Notes: generated from the letters alone by a model not told the origin. 64,000 nt of DNA from Pseudomonas izuensis (GCF_009861505.1 NZ_WTFT01000019.1:30475-94474); one strand, 5' to 3'. Shown: positions 24,766 to 35,624, numbered from the stretch's first letter. Made by a program: numbers and translations.

Positions 24766-25128
24766 ATGGCTAAATCCATATTGATCATCAGCCGTCAGGC
24801 GCCGTGGTCCGGGCCGGGCGCTCGGGAAGCACTGGACATCGTACTGGCCGGTGGTGCGTTCGATCTGCCGATCGGCCTGCTGTTCCTCGATGACGGCGTG
24901 TTCCAGCTCGCGCCCCGACAGGACGCCAAGGCCCTGCAACAAAAAGACTTGAGCGCCAACTTGCAGGCCCTGCCGATGTTTGGCGTCGAAGAACTGTTTG
25001 TCTGTGCCGACAGTGTGGCGCAACGTGGCCTCGACCCCGGCGCTCTGGCGCTGGAAGAAGCCCGGGTGCTGGCCGCCGATGAAATCACCGCACTCATTGA
25101 CCGTTACGACCAGGTGATCACCCTCTGA
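24766..25128 (+). CDS. tusC: Sulfurtransferase complex subunit TusC
   Basis: 120 aa (E. coli 119), DsrF-like structural subunit of TusBCD. It has the family N-terminus SILIISRQAPWSG and the GAREALDI helix. It starts one base after the tusD stop and its TGA overlaps the tusB ATG (TGATG), so translation is coupled. Confidence 0.93.
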   Translation: MAKSILIISRQAPWSGPGAREALDIVLAGGAFDLPIGLLFLDDGVFQLAPRQDAKALQQKDLSANLQALPMFGVEELFVCADSVAQRGLDPGALALEEARVLAADEITALIDRYDQVITL

Positions 25129-25421
25129 TGTCGACTTTGCATGTGTTGTCTCATTCCCCTTTCGGCGACGACCGCCTGAGCAGTTGCCTGCGACTGATCG
25201 GCGTCAACGATGCGCTGCTGCTGTCCGGTGACGCGGCCTACGCCTTGCAGCCGGGCACCGCGCCTTTCTCGGCGCTCTACGCACGCGGCCTGAAACTCTA
25301 CGTCCTGGCCGAAGACGCCCAGGCCCGGGCCATCGCGATTCCAGACTGGGCTAAAGCCGTCGATTATCCGGCCTTCGTCGAGCTGTCGATCCACCACGAC
25401 AAGGTCAACAGTTGGCTATGA
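25128..25421 (+). CDS. tusB: Sulfurtransferase complex subunit TusB
   Basis: 97 aa (E. coli 95), DsrH-like subunit. N-terminus STLHVLSHSPFGDDRL and central GVNDALLLSGDAAYAL fit the family. Start overlaps tusC and stop overlaps tusE. Confidence 0.92.
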   Translation: MSTLHVLSHSPFGDDRLSSCLRLIGVNDALLLSGDAAYALQPGTAPFSALYARGLKLYVLAEDAQARAIAIPDWAKAVDYPAFVELSIHHDKVNSWL

Positions 25422-25753
25422 ATTCCCTGACGGTCGGCGCGCGCGCCATCGAGTTGGACAAGGACGGTTTTCTGGTCGAGCTGAGTGACTGGTCGATCGA
25501 CGTTGCCAGCGCCCTCGCGGCCGCCGAAGACATCGAGCTGACCCCTGCACACTGGGAAATCCTCGAACTGCTGCGCAGTTTTTATTCAGAGTTCCAGTTG
25601 TCGCCGGCCACCCGCCCGCTGATCAAATACACCGCGTTGAAGCTCGGCCCGGACAAAGGCAACAGCCTGCACCTGAACCGACTGTTCAAAGGCACCCCCG
25701 CCAAACTCGCCGCGAAACTGGCGGGCCTGCCCAAACCGACGAATTGCTTATGA
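25418..25753 (+). CDS. tusE: Sulfur carrier TusE (DsrC family)
   Basis: 111 aa. It takes sulfur from TusD and hands it to MnmA on tRNA. DsrC features are DKDGFLVELSDWSIDVA, LTPAHWEIL and the penultimate conserved Cys in PKPTNCL. ATG 25418 overlaps the tusB stop (ATGA); a TTG two codons upstream is less likely. Its stop overlaps the next gene by four bases. Confidence 0.94.
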   Translation: MNSLTVGARAIELDKDGFLVELSDWSIDVASALAAAEDIELTPAHWEILELLRSFYSEFQLSPATRPLIKYTALKLGPDKGNSLHLNRLFKGTPAKLAAKLAGLPKPTNCL

Positions 25754-26751
25754 CCGATTACCCAGCGCTGACTCTCGAAACGCCCGCCGAACATCCGTTC
25801 GCCCAATTCGTAAGGATTCTGGGCAAAGGTAAACGCGGCGCCCGCGACCTGACCCGGGAAGAAGCACGCCAGGCCATGGGCATGGTGCTCGACGACAAGG
25901 TCGAGGAGACCCAACTCGGTGCCTTCCTGATGCTTTTGCGGCACAAGGAAGAAAGCGCGGAAGAAATGGCCGGGTTCACCGAAGCCTTGCGTGAGCGTTT
26001 GCAGGCACCGGTATTGAATGTCGATCTGGACTGGCCCACTTACGCGGGCAAGAAGCGACACCTGCCGTGGTACCTGTTGGCGGCCAAATGCCTGGCACAA
26101 AACGGCGTGCGCATCTTTATGCATGGCGCTGGTGCACATACAGCCGGTCGGCTGTACAGCGAGCAATTGCTCGATGAGTTGAAGATCCCGCTGTGCCGCA
26201 ACTGGCAACAGGTAGGTGCAGCCCTGGACAACGGTGGACTGGCTTTTATGCCTTTGGTCGACTGGGCGCCACAGCTGCAACGCATGATTGACCTGCGCAA
26301 TACCTTGGGGCTGCGCTCGCCAATCCACTCCCTGGCGCGGATCCTTAATCCGCTGGGCGCTCGCTGCGGCCTGCAAAGCATTTTCCACCCCGGCTATCAG
26401 GCGGTGCACCGCGATGCCAGCGGCCTGCTTGGCGACACCGCCATCGTGGTCAAGGGCGATGGCGGCGAGATTGAAATCAACCCGGATGCCGACAGCCATC
26501 TGTATGGCACCACGGGCGGCGAAAGCTGGGACGAGGAATGGCCGCAGCTGTCGGCGCAACGTCACGTCAAACCGGCCGCGCTCGACCCCGAACATCTGAA
26601 AGCCGTATGGCGTGGCGATGTAGTCGACAGTTATCCGCAAATGGCCCTGATTTCGACCATGGCCCTGGCCTTGCGCGGGCTCGGCCAACCCCGCGAGCAG
26701 GCCTTCGAAACCGCCCAGCGCTACTGGGACGCTCGAGACAAATCGATTTAA
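25750..26751 (+). CDS. ybiB: TrpD2/YbiB-like glycosyl transferase family 3 protein
   Basis: 333 aa, related to anthranilate phosphoribosyltransferase but of the YbiB/TrpD2 branch that binds nucleic acid rather than making tryptophan. The N-terminal helical domain holds RDLTREEARQAMGMVLDDKV. The body has MHGAGAHTAGR, LGLRSPIHSLARILNPLG and IVVKGDGGEIEINPD. It is translationally coupled to tusE (ATGA), suggesting a link with tRNA or RNA metabolism (inference). Confidence 0.85.
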   Translation: MTDYPALTLETPAEHPFAQFVRILGKGKRGARDLTREEARQAMGMVLDDKVEETQLGAFLMLLRHKEESAEEMAGFTEALRERLQAPVLNVDLDWPTYAGKKRHLPWYLLAAKCLAQNGVRIFMHGAGAHTAGRLYSEQLLDELKIPLCRNWQQVGAALDNGGLAFMPLVDWAPQLQRMIDLRNTLGLRSPIHSLARILNPLGARCGLQSIFHPGYQAVHRDASGLLGDTAIVVKGDGGEIEINPDADSHLYGTTGGESWDEEWPQLSAQRHVKPAALDPEHLKAVWRGDVVDSYPQMALISTMALALRGLGQPREQAFETAQRYWDARDKSI

Positions 26752-26841
26752 TCGATAATGTCCCTTCAACCTTTGCGCTTTTTTATCGAACCTAAGGGAA
26801 TAGACTCTTCTCCAACGCTTACGGGTTGAGGAGTCTTGGAC

Positions 26842-27843
26842 ATGGGTTTGTTAGTTGAAGGTCGCTGGCAGGACAAGTGGTACGAAAGCAGCAAGGACGG
26901 CGCGTTCCAGCGTGAGCAGGCGCAGCGTCGCAACTGGGTTACCGCTGACGGCCAGCCCGGTCCGAGCGGTGCCGGTGATTTTGCTGCCGAGGCGGGGCGC
27001 TATCACCTCTACGTGTCCCTTGCCTGTCCGTGGGCCCATCGCACACTGATCCTGCGCAAACTCAAGGGCCTGGAAAGCCTGATCGACGTGTCGGTGGTCA
27101 GCTATCTGATGCTCGAAAACGGTTGGACTTTTGACAAGTCCCACGGCTCCACCGGCGACAAACTTGATCATTTCAACTTCATGCACCAGCGCTACACCGC
27201 CGATGCCGCCGACTACACCGGTCGCGTCACCGTGCCAGTGCTCTGGGACAAGCAGCAGAAACACATCGTCAACAATGAATCGGCGGAAATCATCCGCATG
27301 TTCAACAGCGCCTTCGATGATTTGACCGGCAACGACCTGGATTTCTACCCGCAACCGTTGCGGGCCGAGATCGACGCGCTGAACGAACGGATTTATCCGG
27401 CGGTGAACAACGGCGTGTACCGCGCCGGGTTTGCCACGTCGCAACAGGCCTACGAAGAAGCGTTCGATGAGTTGTTTGTCGAACTGGACCGACTGGAGCA
27501 ACTGTTGGGCGCGAACCGTTATTTGACGGGCGAATACCTGACCGAAGCAGACATCCGCCTGTTCACTACATTGATTCGATTCGACGCGGTGTATCACGGC
27601 CACTTCAAGTGCAACCTGCGGCGAATTGCCGATTATCCGAACCTGTCGAACTGGCTACGGGAGCTGTATCAGTGGCCGGGTATCGCCGAGACGGTGGACT
27701 TTACCCACATCAAGCATCACTACTACGGCAGCCACAAGACCATCAACCCGACCGGGATCGTGCCGAAAGGGCCGGCGCAGGATTTCACCGCGGCCCATGA
27801 TCGGGCCCGGTTGAGTGGGAAAGGGGTTTGGCGCAGGGCCTGA
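26842..27843 (+). CDS. yqjG: Glutathionyl-hydroquinone reductase (Xi-class GST)
   Basis: 333 aa. It reduces glutathionyl-hydroquinones with glutathione. The active-site cysteine is in SLACPWAHRTLILRKLKGLE, the CPWAHR signature of the Xi class. The C-terminal helical domain has YLTGEYLTEADIRLFTTLIR and the HIKHHYYGSHKTINPTGIVP tail typical of YqjG/EcmA. ATG 26842 has GAGGAG upstream; TTG 26836 is less likely. Confidence 0.92.
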   Translation: MGLLVEGRWQDKWYESSKDGAFQREQAQRRNWVTADGQPGPSGAGDFAAEAGRYHLYVSLACPWAHRTLILRKLKGLESLIDVSVVSYLMLENGWTFDKSHGSTGDKLDHFNFMHQRYTADAADYTGRVTVPVLWDKQQKHIVNNESAEIIRMFNSAFDDLTGNDLDFYPQPLRAEIDALNERIYPAVNNGVYRAGFATSQQAYEEAFDELFVELDRLEQLLGANRYLTGEYLTEADIRLFTTLIRFDAVYHGHFKCNLRRIADYPNLSNWLRELYQWPGIAETVDFTHIKHHYYGSHKTINPTGIVPKGPAQDFTAAHDRARLSGKGVWRRA

Positions 27844-27866
27844 GATTTGTGTGGGTTATGAGGGCC

Positions 27867-27946
27867 TCATCGCGAGCAAGCTTTGCTCCCACACGGGACT
27901 TGTGACCGACACAAATCCCCTGTGGGAGCAAAGCTTGCTCGCGATG
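27867..27946. repeat. Reversed-orientation REP pair, AAGCTT class
   Basis: Arms start CATCGCGAGCAAGCTTTGCT and end AGCAAAGCTTGCTCGCGATG, with one mismatch over about 30 bp and a short centre. Like the element at 24218, the GCGAT ends are outside. It lies in the convergent gap between yqjG and cysG. Confidence 0.88.
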
Positions 27947-27976
27947 GGTCGGGGTCGCGCTCGACCGACTCGGTTT

Positions 27977-29371
27977 TTAGACCTGCCCCTGAGCCCCTTC
28001 GAACCACGCCAGTTTCTCGCGCAGTTGCACCACTTCACCCACGATTACCAGCGTCGGCGCATGCACTTCATGCTCCGCCACCAGCTGTGGCAGGTCAGCC
28101 AGCGTGCCGGTAAACACCCGCTGATTGACTGTGGTGCCCTGCTGGATCAACGCCGCCGGGGTATCTTTGCTGCGGCCGTGTTTGATCAACTGTTCGCAGA
28201 TGATCGGCAAGCCCACCAGCCCCATGTAGAACACCAGGGTTTGCGCCGGCGCGACCAGATCGGCCCACGGCAGATCCGTGGAGCCGTCCTTGAGGTGACC
28301 GGTGACAAAGCGCACCGACTGGGCGTAATCGCGATGGGTCAGCGGAATCCCGGCATAGGCCGCGCAACCGCTGGCTGCCGTGATACCCGGCACCACCTGG
28401 AACGGGATGCCATGGGCCGCCAGTTCCTCGATCTCTTCTCCGCCACGGCCGAAAATGAAGGGATCACCACCCTTCAACCGCACGACGCGTTTGCCCTGTT
28501 TGGCCAGGTCCACCAATTGCTGGTTGATCTGATCCTGGGGCACGGCGTGATCGGCCCGGCGCTTGCCGACGTAAACCCGCTCGGCGTCGCGACGGCACAA
28601 TTCGAGAATGGCCGGCGCCACCAGGCGGTCATACAGCACCACATCGGCTTGCTGCATCAGGCGCAAGGCGCGGAAGGTCAACAGGTCCGGATCACCGGGA
28701 CCGGCGCCCACCAGATACACCTCACCGGTCGCCACCGGTGCCTCGCCATCGACTTTTGCCTGCAACAGGCGCTCGGCTTCGGCGCCCTGCCCGGCCAGTT
28801 GCCGGTCGGCAATCGGGCCCTGGAACACGTCTTCCCAGAACGCACGACGTTGCTGCACATCCGGGAACAGTTTTTTCACCTGGTGGCGGAAACGTGCCGC
28901 CAGCCCAGCCAGTTGACCGTAGGTCGAGGGGATCCAGGTTTCGATCTTGGCGCGGATCAAGCGCGCCAGCACCGGCGCATCGCCGCCACTGGACACGGCA
29001 ATGATCAACGGCGAGCGGTCGACGATCGCCGGGAAAATCACGCTGCACAGCGCTGGCGCATCGACCACGTTGACCGGCACACAACGCCGATGGGCATCGG
29101 CGGACACTTGCGCGTTCAGCGATTCGTCATCGGTGGCGGCGATGATCAGCCCGCAACCGTCCAGATCCGCTTCAACGTAGCCACGCAACAGGCACTCGCC
29201 ACTGCTGGCGGCCACCAGTTCGCGCAATTGCTGTTCGATTTCAGGTGCGACCACCCGCAGCAGCGCACCGGCGTCGGCCAGCAGGCGGGATTTGCGCAAG
29301 GCAATCTCCCCCCCACCGACGACCAACACACGACTGCCGCGAAGGTTATGGAACAGCGGCAGATAATCCAT
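27977..29371 (-). CDS. cysG: Siroheme synthase (trifunctional)
   Basis: 464 aa, made of an N-terminal precorrin-2 dehydrogenase/sirohydrochlorin ferrochelatase (Rossmann motif VLVVGGGEIALRKSRLL, about 15-31) and a C-terminal uroporphyrinogen-III methyltransferase (VYLVGAGPGDPDLLT, VRLKGGDPFIFGRGGEE, PGITAASGCAAYAGIPLTHR). It makes siroheme for sulfite and nitrite reductases. It follows serS directly; the serS stop and cysG start touch, so they are co-transcribed. Confidence 0.97.
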   Translation of the reverse strand: MDYLPLFHNLRGSRVLVVGGGEIALRKSRLLADAGALLRVVAPEIEQQLRELVAASSGECLLRGYVEADLDGCGLIIAATDDESLNAQVSADAHRRCVPVNVVDAPALCSVIFPAIVDRSPLIIAVSSGGDAPVLARLIRAKIETWIPSTYGQLAGLAARFRHQVKKLFPDVQQRRAFWEDVFQGPIADRQLAGQGAEAERLLQAKVDGEAPVATGEVYLVGAGPGDPDLLTFRALRLMQQADVVLYDRLVAPAILELCRRDAERVYVGKRRADHAVPQDQINQQLVDLAKQGKRVVRLKGGDPFIFGRGGEEIEELAAHGIPFQVVPGITAASGCAAYAGIPLTHRDYAQSVRFVTGHLKDGSTDLPWADLVAPAQTLVFYMGLVGLPIICEQLIKHGRSKDTPAALIQQGTTVNQRVFTGTLADLPQLVAEHEVHAPTLVIVGEVVQLREKLAWFEGAQGQV

Positions 29372-30652
<1,281 letters not shown>

Positions 30653-30668
30653 GTCGGTCTCTCGTTTA

Positions 30669-31043
30669 TCAAAGTTTGGTCAAGGATAGGCCAGCCCAGG
30701 TGGCAAGCAACCCGCCGAATACGCTGATGGCCAGATAACCGAAGGCTATCGGCGCCTGCCCGCTTTCAAGCAGGCGCAGCGTATCCAGTGAAAAAGATGA
30801 AAAGGTCGTCAGACCCCCTACAAAACCCACGATCAGGCCGGCACGAATTTCGATCGGCACTTCCGGGCGTGTCAAAAACAGCCCGTACAGCACGCCGATG
30901 ATCAGACAGCCCACCAGATTGACCGCCAGGGTCGCGGTATAAAAATGCCGGGGCCAATTGGCGTTGACCCAATTGCCGGTGGCGAAACGCAGTAATGTAC
31001 CAGCGATGCCGGCCACGGACACCGCAAGAATCGTTTGAATCAC
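30669..31043 (-). CDS. crcB: Fluoride exporter CrcB/Fluc
   Basis: 124 aa with four membrane helices, a dual-topology fluoride channel. The family motif GFVGGLTTFSSFSLDT is in the third helix; GTLLRFATGNWVN is the first-helix region. Its start overlaps the last base of rarA, so it is expressed with rarA. No fluoride riboswitch is possible directly in front of it because that space is coding. Confidence 0.94.
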   Translation of the reverse strand: MIQTILAVSVAGIAGTLLRFATGNWVNANWPRHFYTATLAVNLVGCLIIGVLYGLFLTRPEVPIEIRAGLIVGFVGGLTTFSSFSLDTLRLLESGQAPIAFGYLAISVFGGLLATWAGLSLTKL

Positions 31044-32365
31044 TATTTTCTCCGCTGCCGGGGACTTAATCGGTCAAGTTGCGCCAGATGATTGAGCTTT
31101 TCGCCGATCTTCAGCTCCAGGCCTCGGGGCACCGGCTGATAGAAAGGTTGCGGTTCGAGCTCTTCGGGGAAGTAGTCTTCGCCGGCGGCGTAGGCCTCCG
31201 GCTCATCGTGGGCATACCGGTATTCGTCGCCGTAACCCAACTGTTTCATCAGTTTGGTCGGCGCATTGCGCAGGTGCAGTGGCACCTCCAGCGAACCGTG
31301 CTCGGTGGCACTGCGCATGGCGGCCTTGAAGCCCATGTACACCGCATTGCTTTTCGGTGCGCAGGCCAGATACGTAATGGCCTGCGCCACTGCCAGTTCG
31401 CCTTCGGGGCTGCCGAGGCGCTCCTGCACTTCCCAGGCTGCCAGGCACAGGCTCAGCGCACGCGGATCGGCGTTGCCGATGTCTTCGCTGGCCATGCGCA
31501 CCACACGCCGGGCCAGGTAGAGGGGATCGCAGCCGCCGTCGATCATGCGCGCAAACCAGTACAACGCGCCGTCGGGGTTGGAGCCGCGCACCGATTTATG
31601 CAACGCGGAGATCTGGTCGTAAAAGGCTTCGCCACCCTTGTCGAAACGACGGCGGGTATCGCCCAGCAGACTTTGCAGCAGATCGACGCCGATCTCACTG
31701 TTGTCTTCGGCCAGGTCCGAGGCGTTTTCCAGCAGATTGAGCAGTCGCCGGCCATCGCCATCGGCGGCCGACAGCAACATCTGGAAGCCTTCATCGCTGA
31801 GGGTCAGGTTACGCTTGCCCAGGCCGCGCTCTTCGGTCAGGGCGCGGTGCACGAGTTTGCGCAACGCCGCTTCGTCGAGGCTTTTCAGCACGTAGACCCG
31901 GGCACGGGACAACAAGGCATTGTTGAGTTCGAAGGACGGGTTTTCCGTGGTCGCGCCGATGAAAATCAGCGTGCCATCCTCGACGTAGGGCAGGAACGCA
32001 TCCTGCTGGGATTTGTTGAAACGGTGCACTTCGTCGACGAACAGAATCGTGCGCCGGCCGTACTGCGCGGCCTGCTGCTTGGCGATTTCCACCGCCTGAC
32101 GGATCTCCTTGACCCCGGCCAGCACCGCAGACACGGTTTCGAAGTGCGCATCGGATACTTCCGCCAGCAGCCGCGCCAGCGTGGTCTTGCCCACCCCCGG
32201 CGGCCCCCAGAAAATCATCGAATGCAGGGCACCCTGCTCCAGGGCTTCGCGCAAAGGCTTGCCGCGAGCGAGCACGTGTTCCTGACCGACATACTCATCC
32301 AGGTTGGCCGCACGCAAGCGGGCGGCCAGGGGTTGGGAGATCGGGGCGCTGCGAAACAGGTCCAT
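31043..32365 (-). CDS. rarA: Replication-associated recombination protein RarA (MgsA)
   Basis: 440 aa AAA+ ATPase of the clamp-loader family acting at stalled forks. Walker A is GPPGVGKTTLARLLAE, Walker B/sensor FVDEVHRFNKSQQD, with IGATTENPSFELNNALLSRA after it. ATG 32365 starts the conserved DLFRSAPISQPLA; an in-frame ATG at 32401 adds 12 residues and is possible. A REPIN lies 50 bases upstream, between it and lolA. Confidence 0.95.
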   Translation of the reverse strand: MDLFRSAPISQPLAARLRAANLDEYVGQEHVLARGKPLREALEQGALHSMIFWGPPGVGKTTLARLLAEVSDAHFETVSAVLAGVKEIRQAVEIAKQQAAQYGRRTILFVDEVHRFNKSQQDAFLPYVEDGTLIFIGATTENPSFELNNALLSRARVYVLKSLDEAALRKLVHRALTEERGLGKRNLTLSDEGFQMLLSAADGDGRRLLNLLENASDLAEDNSEIGVDLLQSLLGDTRRRFDKGGEAFYDQISALHKSVRGSNPDGALYWFARMIDGGCDPLYLARRVVRMASEDIGNADPRALSLCLAAWEVQERLGSPEGELAVAQAITYLACAPKSNAVYMGFKAAMRSATEHGSLEVPLHLRNAPTKLMKQLGYGDEYRYAHDEPEAYAAGEDYFPEELEPQPFYQPVPRGLELKIGEKLNHLAQLDRLSPRQRRK

Positions 32366-32414
32366 CACTGCGGTTAAAACCTCATTGGGCTCTGATGCCA
32401 ATCAACACGATCCC

Positions 32415-32515
32415 TGTAGGAGCGAGCCTGCTCGCGATGGTCGTCAACGATAACGCTGGCAACCTGACACCCAGCGGCGCGCTCAGGTTCATCGCGAGCA
32501 GGCTCGCTCCTACAG
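32415..32515. repeat. REPIN with GATAACGCTGG interior
   Basis: Arms TGTAGGAGCGAGCCTGCTCG and reverse complement. The interior TCGTCAACGATAACGCTGGC plus AACCTGACACCC is nearly the same as at 18109. It separates lolA from rarA on one strand. Confidence 0.9.
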
Positions 32516-32527
32516 TGGTCCGGTGTT

Positions 32528-33151
32528 TTATTCCTGGATTACATCGGCACCCTTGGGGATGTCGAACTTGAACTTGGACGCAGGGATCGGTTCGTTGGCC
32601 TTCACGCCGGTAAACAGAATGTTGGTGCGCTGGCCGACGCTGTCGATCAATTGCATATCATTGACCAGGCCGTTGCGGAACGACAGACGCAGGCTGTCGA
32701 ACAGGGTGTCCTTGGTTTTCGGCTTCAGGGTGAAGTCGATCACGCCGCCGGCTTCCTTGGCGCTGATATCGAAGCTCTGGTTGATCTTTGAGACATCGCC
32801 GGACAACAACAAGGCCGGGGTCTGGGTCAGGCGCACATCCAGCTTCTTGATGGTCGCTTGCTCCAGATCCGGGTCCCACAGGGTGACCTTGCTGCCATCG
32901 GATACTACCAACTGCTCCTGAGGCGCATCGGTGTGCCAGTAGAACAGGCCCGGACGCTGCAGCGACATCTGGCCAGCGGTTTCCTGCAATTGGGTGCCAG
33001 AACCGTCAAGGGTCAGCTGGGAGAAACGCGCAGTCAGGGTCTGGGATTTTTCCAGCAGTTGGGTCAGACGCGCCACGTCCTTGTCATCGGCGTGGGCCGA
33101 GAGCGTGGTCAAAGCCAGTACCGGCAGCAACAGCATGCGGATAAGACGCAT
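32528..33151 (-). CDS. lolA: Outer-membrane lipoprotein carrier protein LolA
   Basis: 207 aa periplasmic chaperone that ferries lipoproteins from LolCDE to LolB. The signal peptide covers about residues 1-21 (ending SAHA). Family segments are LTARFSQLTLDGSG, GLFYWHTDAPQEQ and VTLWDPDLEQATIKKLD. ATG 33151 has GAGGA five bases upstream; in-frame starts further upstream give no signal peptide at the N-terminus. It lies just after ftsK on the same strand. Confidence 0.96.
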   Translation of the reverse strand: MRLIRMLLLPVLALTTLSAHADDKDVARLTQLLEKSQTLTARFSQLTLDGSGTQLQETAGQMSLQRPGLFYWHTDAPQEQLVVSDGSKVTLWDPDLEQATIKKLDVRLTQTPALLLSGDVSKINQSFDISAKEAGGVIDFTLKPKTKDTLFDSLRLSFRNGLVNDMQLIDSVGQRTNILFTGVKANEPIPASKFKFDIPKGADVIQE

Positions 33152-33215
33152 GGGAGTCCTCATAACATTCGTGGGAGTGCGGGTGGCGCCCAAGAGCACC
33201 GCCCTTTCAATAAGG

Positions 33216-35624
33216 TCAGTCACGCACCGGGCCAGGGGCCAGGACTTCACGCGAACCGTTGGTGTTCATGGAGGTCACGACCCCGGCCATTTCCATGGCT
33301 TCGATCATGCGCGCGGCGCGGTTGTAGCCGATTTTCAGCTTGCGCTGAACGGCGGAAATGGAGGCGCGACGACTTTCCAGGACGAACTGCACCGCTTCGT
33401 CATACAGCGCGTCGGTCTCGGGATCATCGCCATCGCCACCACCGCTGCTGCCTTCAAAGCCACTGCCGGCCTCTTCGACACCGTTGAGGATGTCGTCGTT
33501 ATACTCCGGCGCCCCGCGCAGTTTCCAGGCTTCCACTACCCGGTGAACCTCGTCATCGGAAACGAACGCACCGTGGACACGGATCGGCAGGCTGGTACCC
33601 GGCGGCATGTACAACATGTCACCGTGACCCAGCAATTGTTCGGCGCCGCCCTGGTCGATGATGGTCCGGGAGTCGATCTTGCTCGATACCTGGAACGCCA
33701 TGCGGGTCGGAATGTTGGCCTTGATCAGACCGGTGATCACATCCACCGACGGCCGCTGGGTCGCCAGGATCAGGTGGATACCGGCTGCCCGCGCCTTCTG
33801 GGCGATACGGGCGATCAACTCTTCAACCTTTTTACCGACGATCATCATCATGTCGGCGAATTCGTCGACCACCACCACGATGGTCGGCAGCTTCTGCAGC
33901 AATGGCGCTTCGTCGTGGATGCTCTCGCGCTTGTACAGCGGATCGCTCAACGGCTCGCCGGCGTCCTGGGCTTCCTTGACCTTGGCGTTGAAGCCCGACA
34001 GGTTTCGCACGCCCATCTTCGCCATCAGCTTGTAGCGTCGCTCCATCTCGGCGACGCTCCAGCGCAAGGCGTTGGCGGCGTCCTTCATGTCGGTGACCAC
34101 TGGGCACAGCAGGTGCGGGATGCCTTCGTAGATCGACAGCTCAAGCATTTTCGGGTCGATCATGATCAGCTTGGCGTCTTCCGGGCCGGACTTGAACAGG
34201 ATCGACAGGATCATCGCGTTCACGCCCACCGACTTACCGGAGCCAGTGGTACCGGCCACCAGCAGGTGCGGCATTTTCGCCAGGTCGGTGATGACCGGCT
34301 TGCCGCCGATGTCGTGGCCCAGGGCCAGGGTGACCGGCGACTTGAAGTTGTCGTACTCGGGAGTCGACAGCACCTCGGAGAAGCGCACGATCTGCCGGTC
34401 TTCGTTGGGAATCTCGATACCGACGGTGGTCTTGCCCGGAATCACTTCCACGACCCGAACACTGGTCACGGCCAGGGAACGCGCCAGGTCCTTGGCCAGG
34501 TTGGAAATACGGCTGACCTTGACCCCGGCCGCCGGCTGGATTTCGTAACGGGTAATCACCGGGCCCGGGTGGATCGAATCCACGGTGACTTCGACGCCGA
34601 ACTCCTTGAGCTTGATTTCCAGCAAGTGACCGACTGCCGCCAGGGATTCCGGCGAGTAATTGAGTTGTTTCTTTTCCGCCGGGTCGAGAATCGAGATCGG
34701 CGGCAACGTGCCCTCCACGGCGCTGTCGACGAACAGCGGCGCCTGCTTCTCTTTTTCCACGCGCTTGCTCGGCGCCACCGGCTTGACCGGGGCCGGGGCA
34801 ATCACCGGCGGCACCTGCTTCTCGCGCTCGGACATGTGCTTGCTCAGGGCCTGCTCACGCTCGATCAGGCGTTCCTTGACCTTGGCCTGCTCGCGCTTGT
34901 CGGTGACGGTCGGCGCGACCACGTCATGTACGCGGTCATCGACTTCACGCAATTGCGCGACCAGTTGCTTGCGCTCGGTCCGGGCCGCCCACCAGCGATT
35001 GGCGGCGCCCTGGAACAGTTCGAACAGGTCAAGGGTGATCTTGCCGGTAACGTCCATCACCTTGAACCACGACAGGTCGGTGAACACGGTCAGGCCGAAC
35101 AGGAACAGGGCGATGAACAGCAGCGTACTGCCTTGAATGTTCAGTGCGTTTTTCGCCAGGTCGCCCAGGCTTTCGCCCAGCGCACCGCCAGCGCCGGCCG
35201 GCAGACCGGTCGCGGCATGAAAGTGGATATGCGCCAGCGCAGCGCCTGACAGCACCAGGAACACCAGCCCGATCAGGCGCCAGGAGAACAGCCAGCCGCT
35301 CCACTGCCACGGCTCGTGACGCTGACGGAAGATTTGATAAGCCTTGATCGCCAGCAACAGCGGGAAGATATAGGCGAAGTAACCGAGCACCATGAACAGG
35401 ATATCGGCGCTGTACGAACCTGCCGGACCGCCGAAGTTCTGAACGTCGTCGATCTTGCTGTTATGGCTCCAGCCCGGATCGTCCTTGCCGTAGGTCAGCA
35501 AGGCCATCATCAGGAACAGGCACAACGCGCCGATGGCGATCAATGCACCTTCCTTGAGGCGGTAGTGCAATTGCTGGCGCCAGAGCGGAACGACTGTCTT
35601 GGGTGCTTCGGTGGATTTCTTCAA
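33216..35624 (-). CDS. ftsK: DNA translocase FtsK
   Basis: 802 aa. Four N-terminal membrane helices (about residues 25-185) anchor it at the septum. A linker rich in Glu, Lys and Pro follows (about 230-310). The motor has Walker A GTTGSGKSVGVNAMI, Walker B VVVVDEFADMMM and LATQRPSVDVITGLIKANIP. The C-terminal gamma domain (RRASISAVQRKLKIGYNRAA) reads polar KOPS sites and activates XerCD at dif. The start is TTG 35624 with AGGAA upstream; no ATG or GTG is available in frame before the membrane region. Shorter than E. coli FtsK because the linker is short. Confidence 0.97.
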   Translation of the reverse strand: MKKSTEAPKTVVPLWRQQLHYRLKEGALIAIGALCLFLMMALLTYGKDDPGWSHNSKIDDVQNFGGPAGSYSADILFMVLGYFAYIFPLLLAIKAYQIFRQRHEPWQWSGWLFSWRLIGLVFLVLSGAALAHIHFHAATGLPAGAGGALGESLGDLAKNALNIQGSTLLFIALFLFGLTVFTDLSWFKVMDVTGKITLDLFELFQGAANRWWAARTERKQLVAQLREVDDRVHDVVAPTVTDKREQAKVKERLIEREQALSKHMSEREKQVPPVIAPAPVKPVAPSKRVEKEKQAPLFVDSAVEGTLPPISILDPAEKKQLNYSPESLAAVGHLLEIKLKEFGVEVTVDSIHPGPVITRYEIQPAAGVKVSRISNLAKDLARSLAVTSVRVVEVIPGKTTVGIEIPNEDRQIVRFSEVLSTPEYDNFKSPVTLALGHDIGGKPVITDLAKMPHLLVAGTTGSGKSVGVNAMILSILFKSGPEDAKLIMIDPKMLELSIYEGIPHLLCPVVTDMKDAANALRWSVAEMERRYKLMAKMGVRNLSGFNAKVKEAQDAGEPLSDPLYKRESIHDEAPLLQKLPTIVVVVDEFADMMMIVGKKVEELIARIAQKARAAGIHLILATQRPSVDVITGLIKANIPTRMAFQVSSKIDSRTIIDQGGAEQLLGHGDMLYMPPGTSLPIRVHGAFVSDDEVHRVVEAWKLRGAPEYNDDILNGVEEAGSGFEGSSGGGDGDDPETDALYDEAVQFVLESRRASISAVQRKLKIGYNRAARMIEAMEMAGVVTSMNTNGSREVLAPGPVRD

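Noticed and set aside
32994..35249. A 751-codon open frame on the plus strand opposite ftsK
   Set aside because: It is antisense to a fully conserved gene, low in family resemblance and typical of GC-rich codon-position artefacts.
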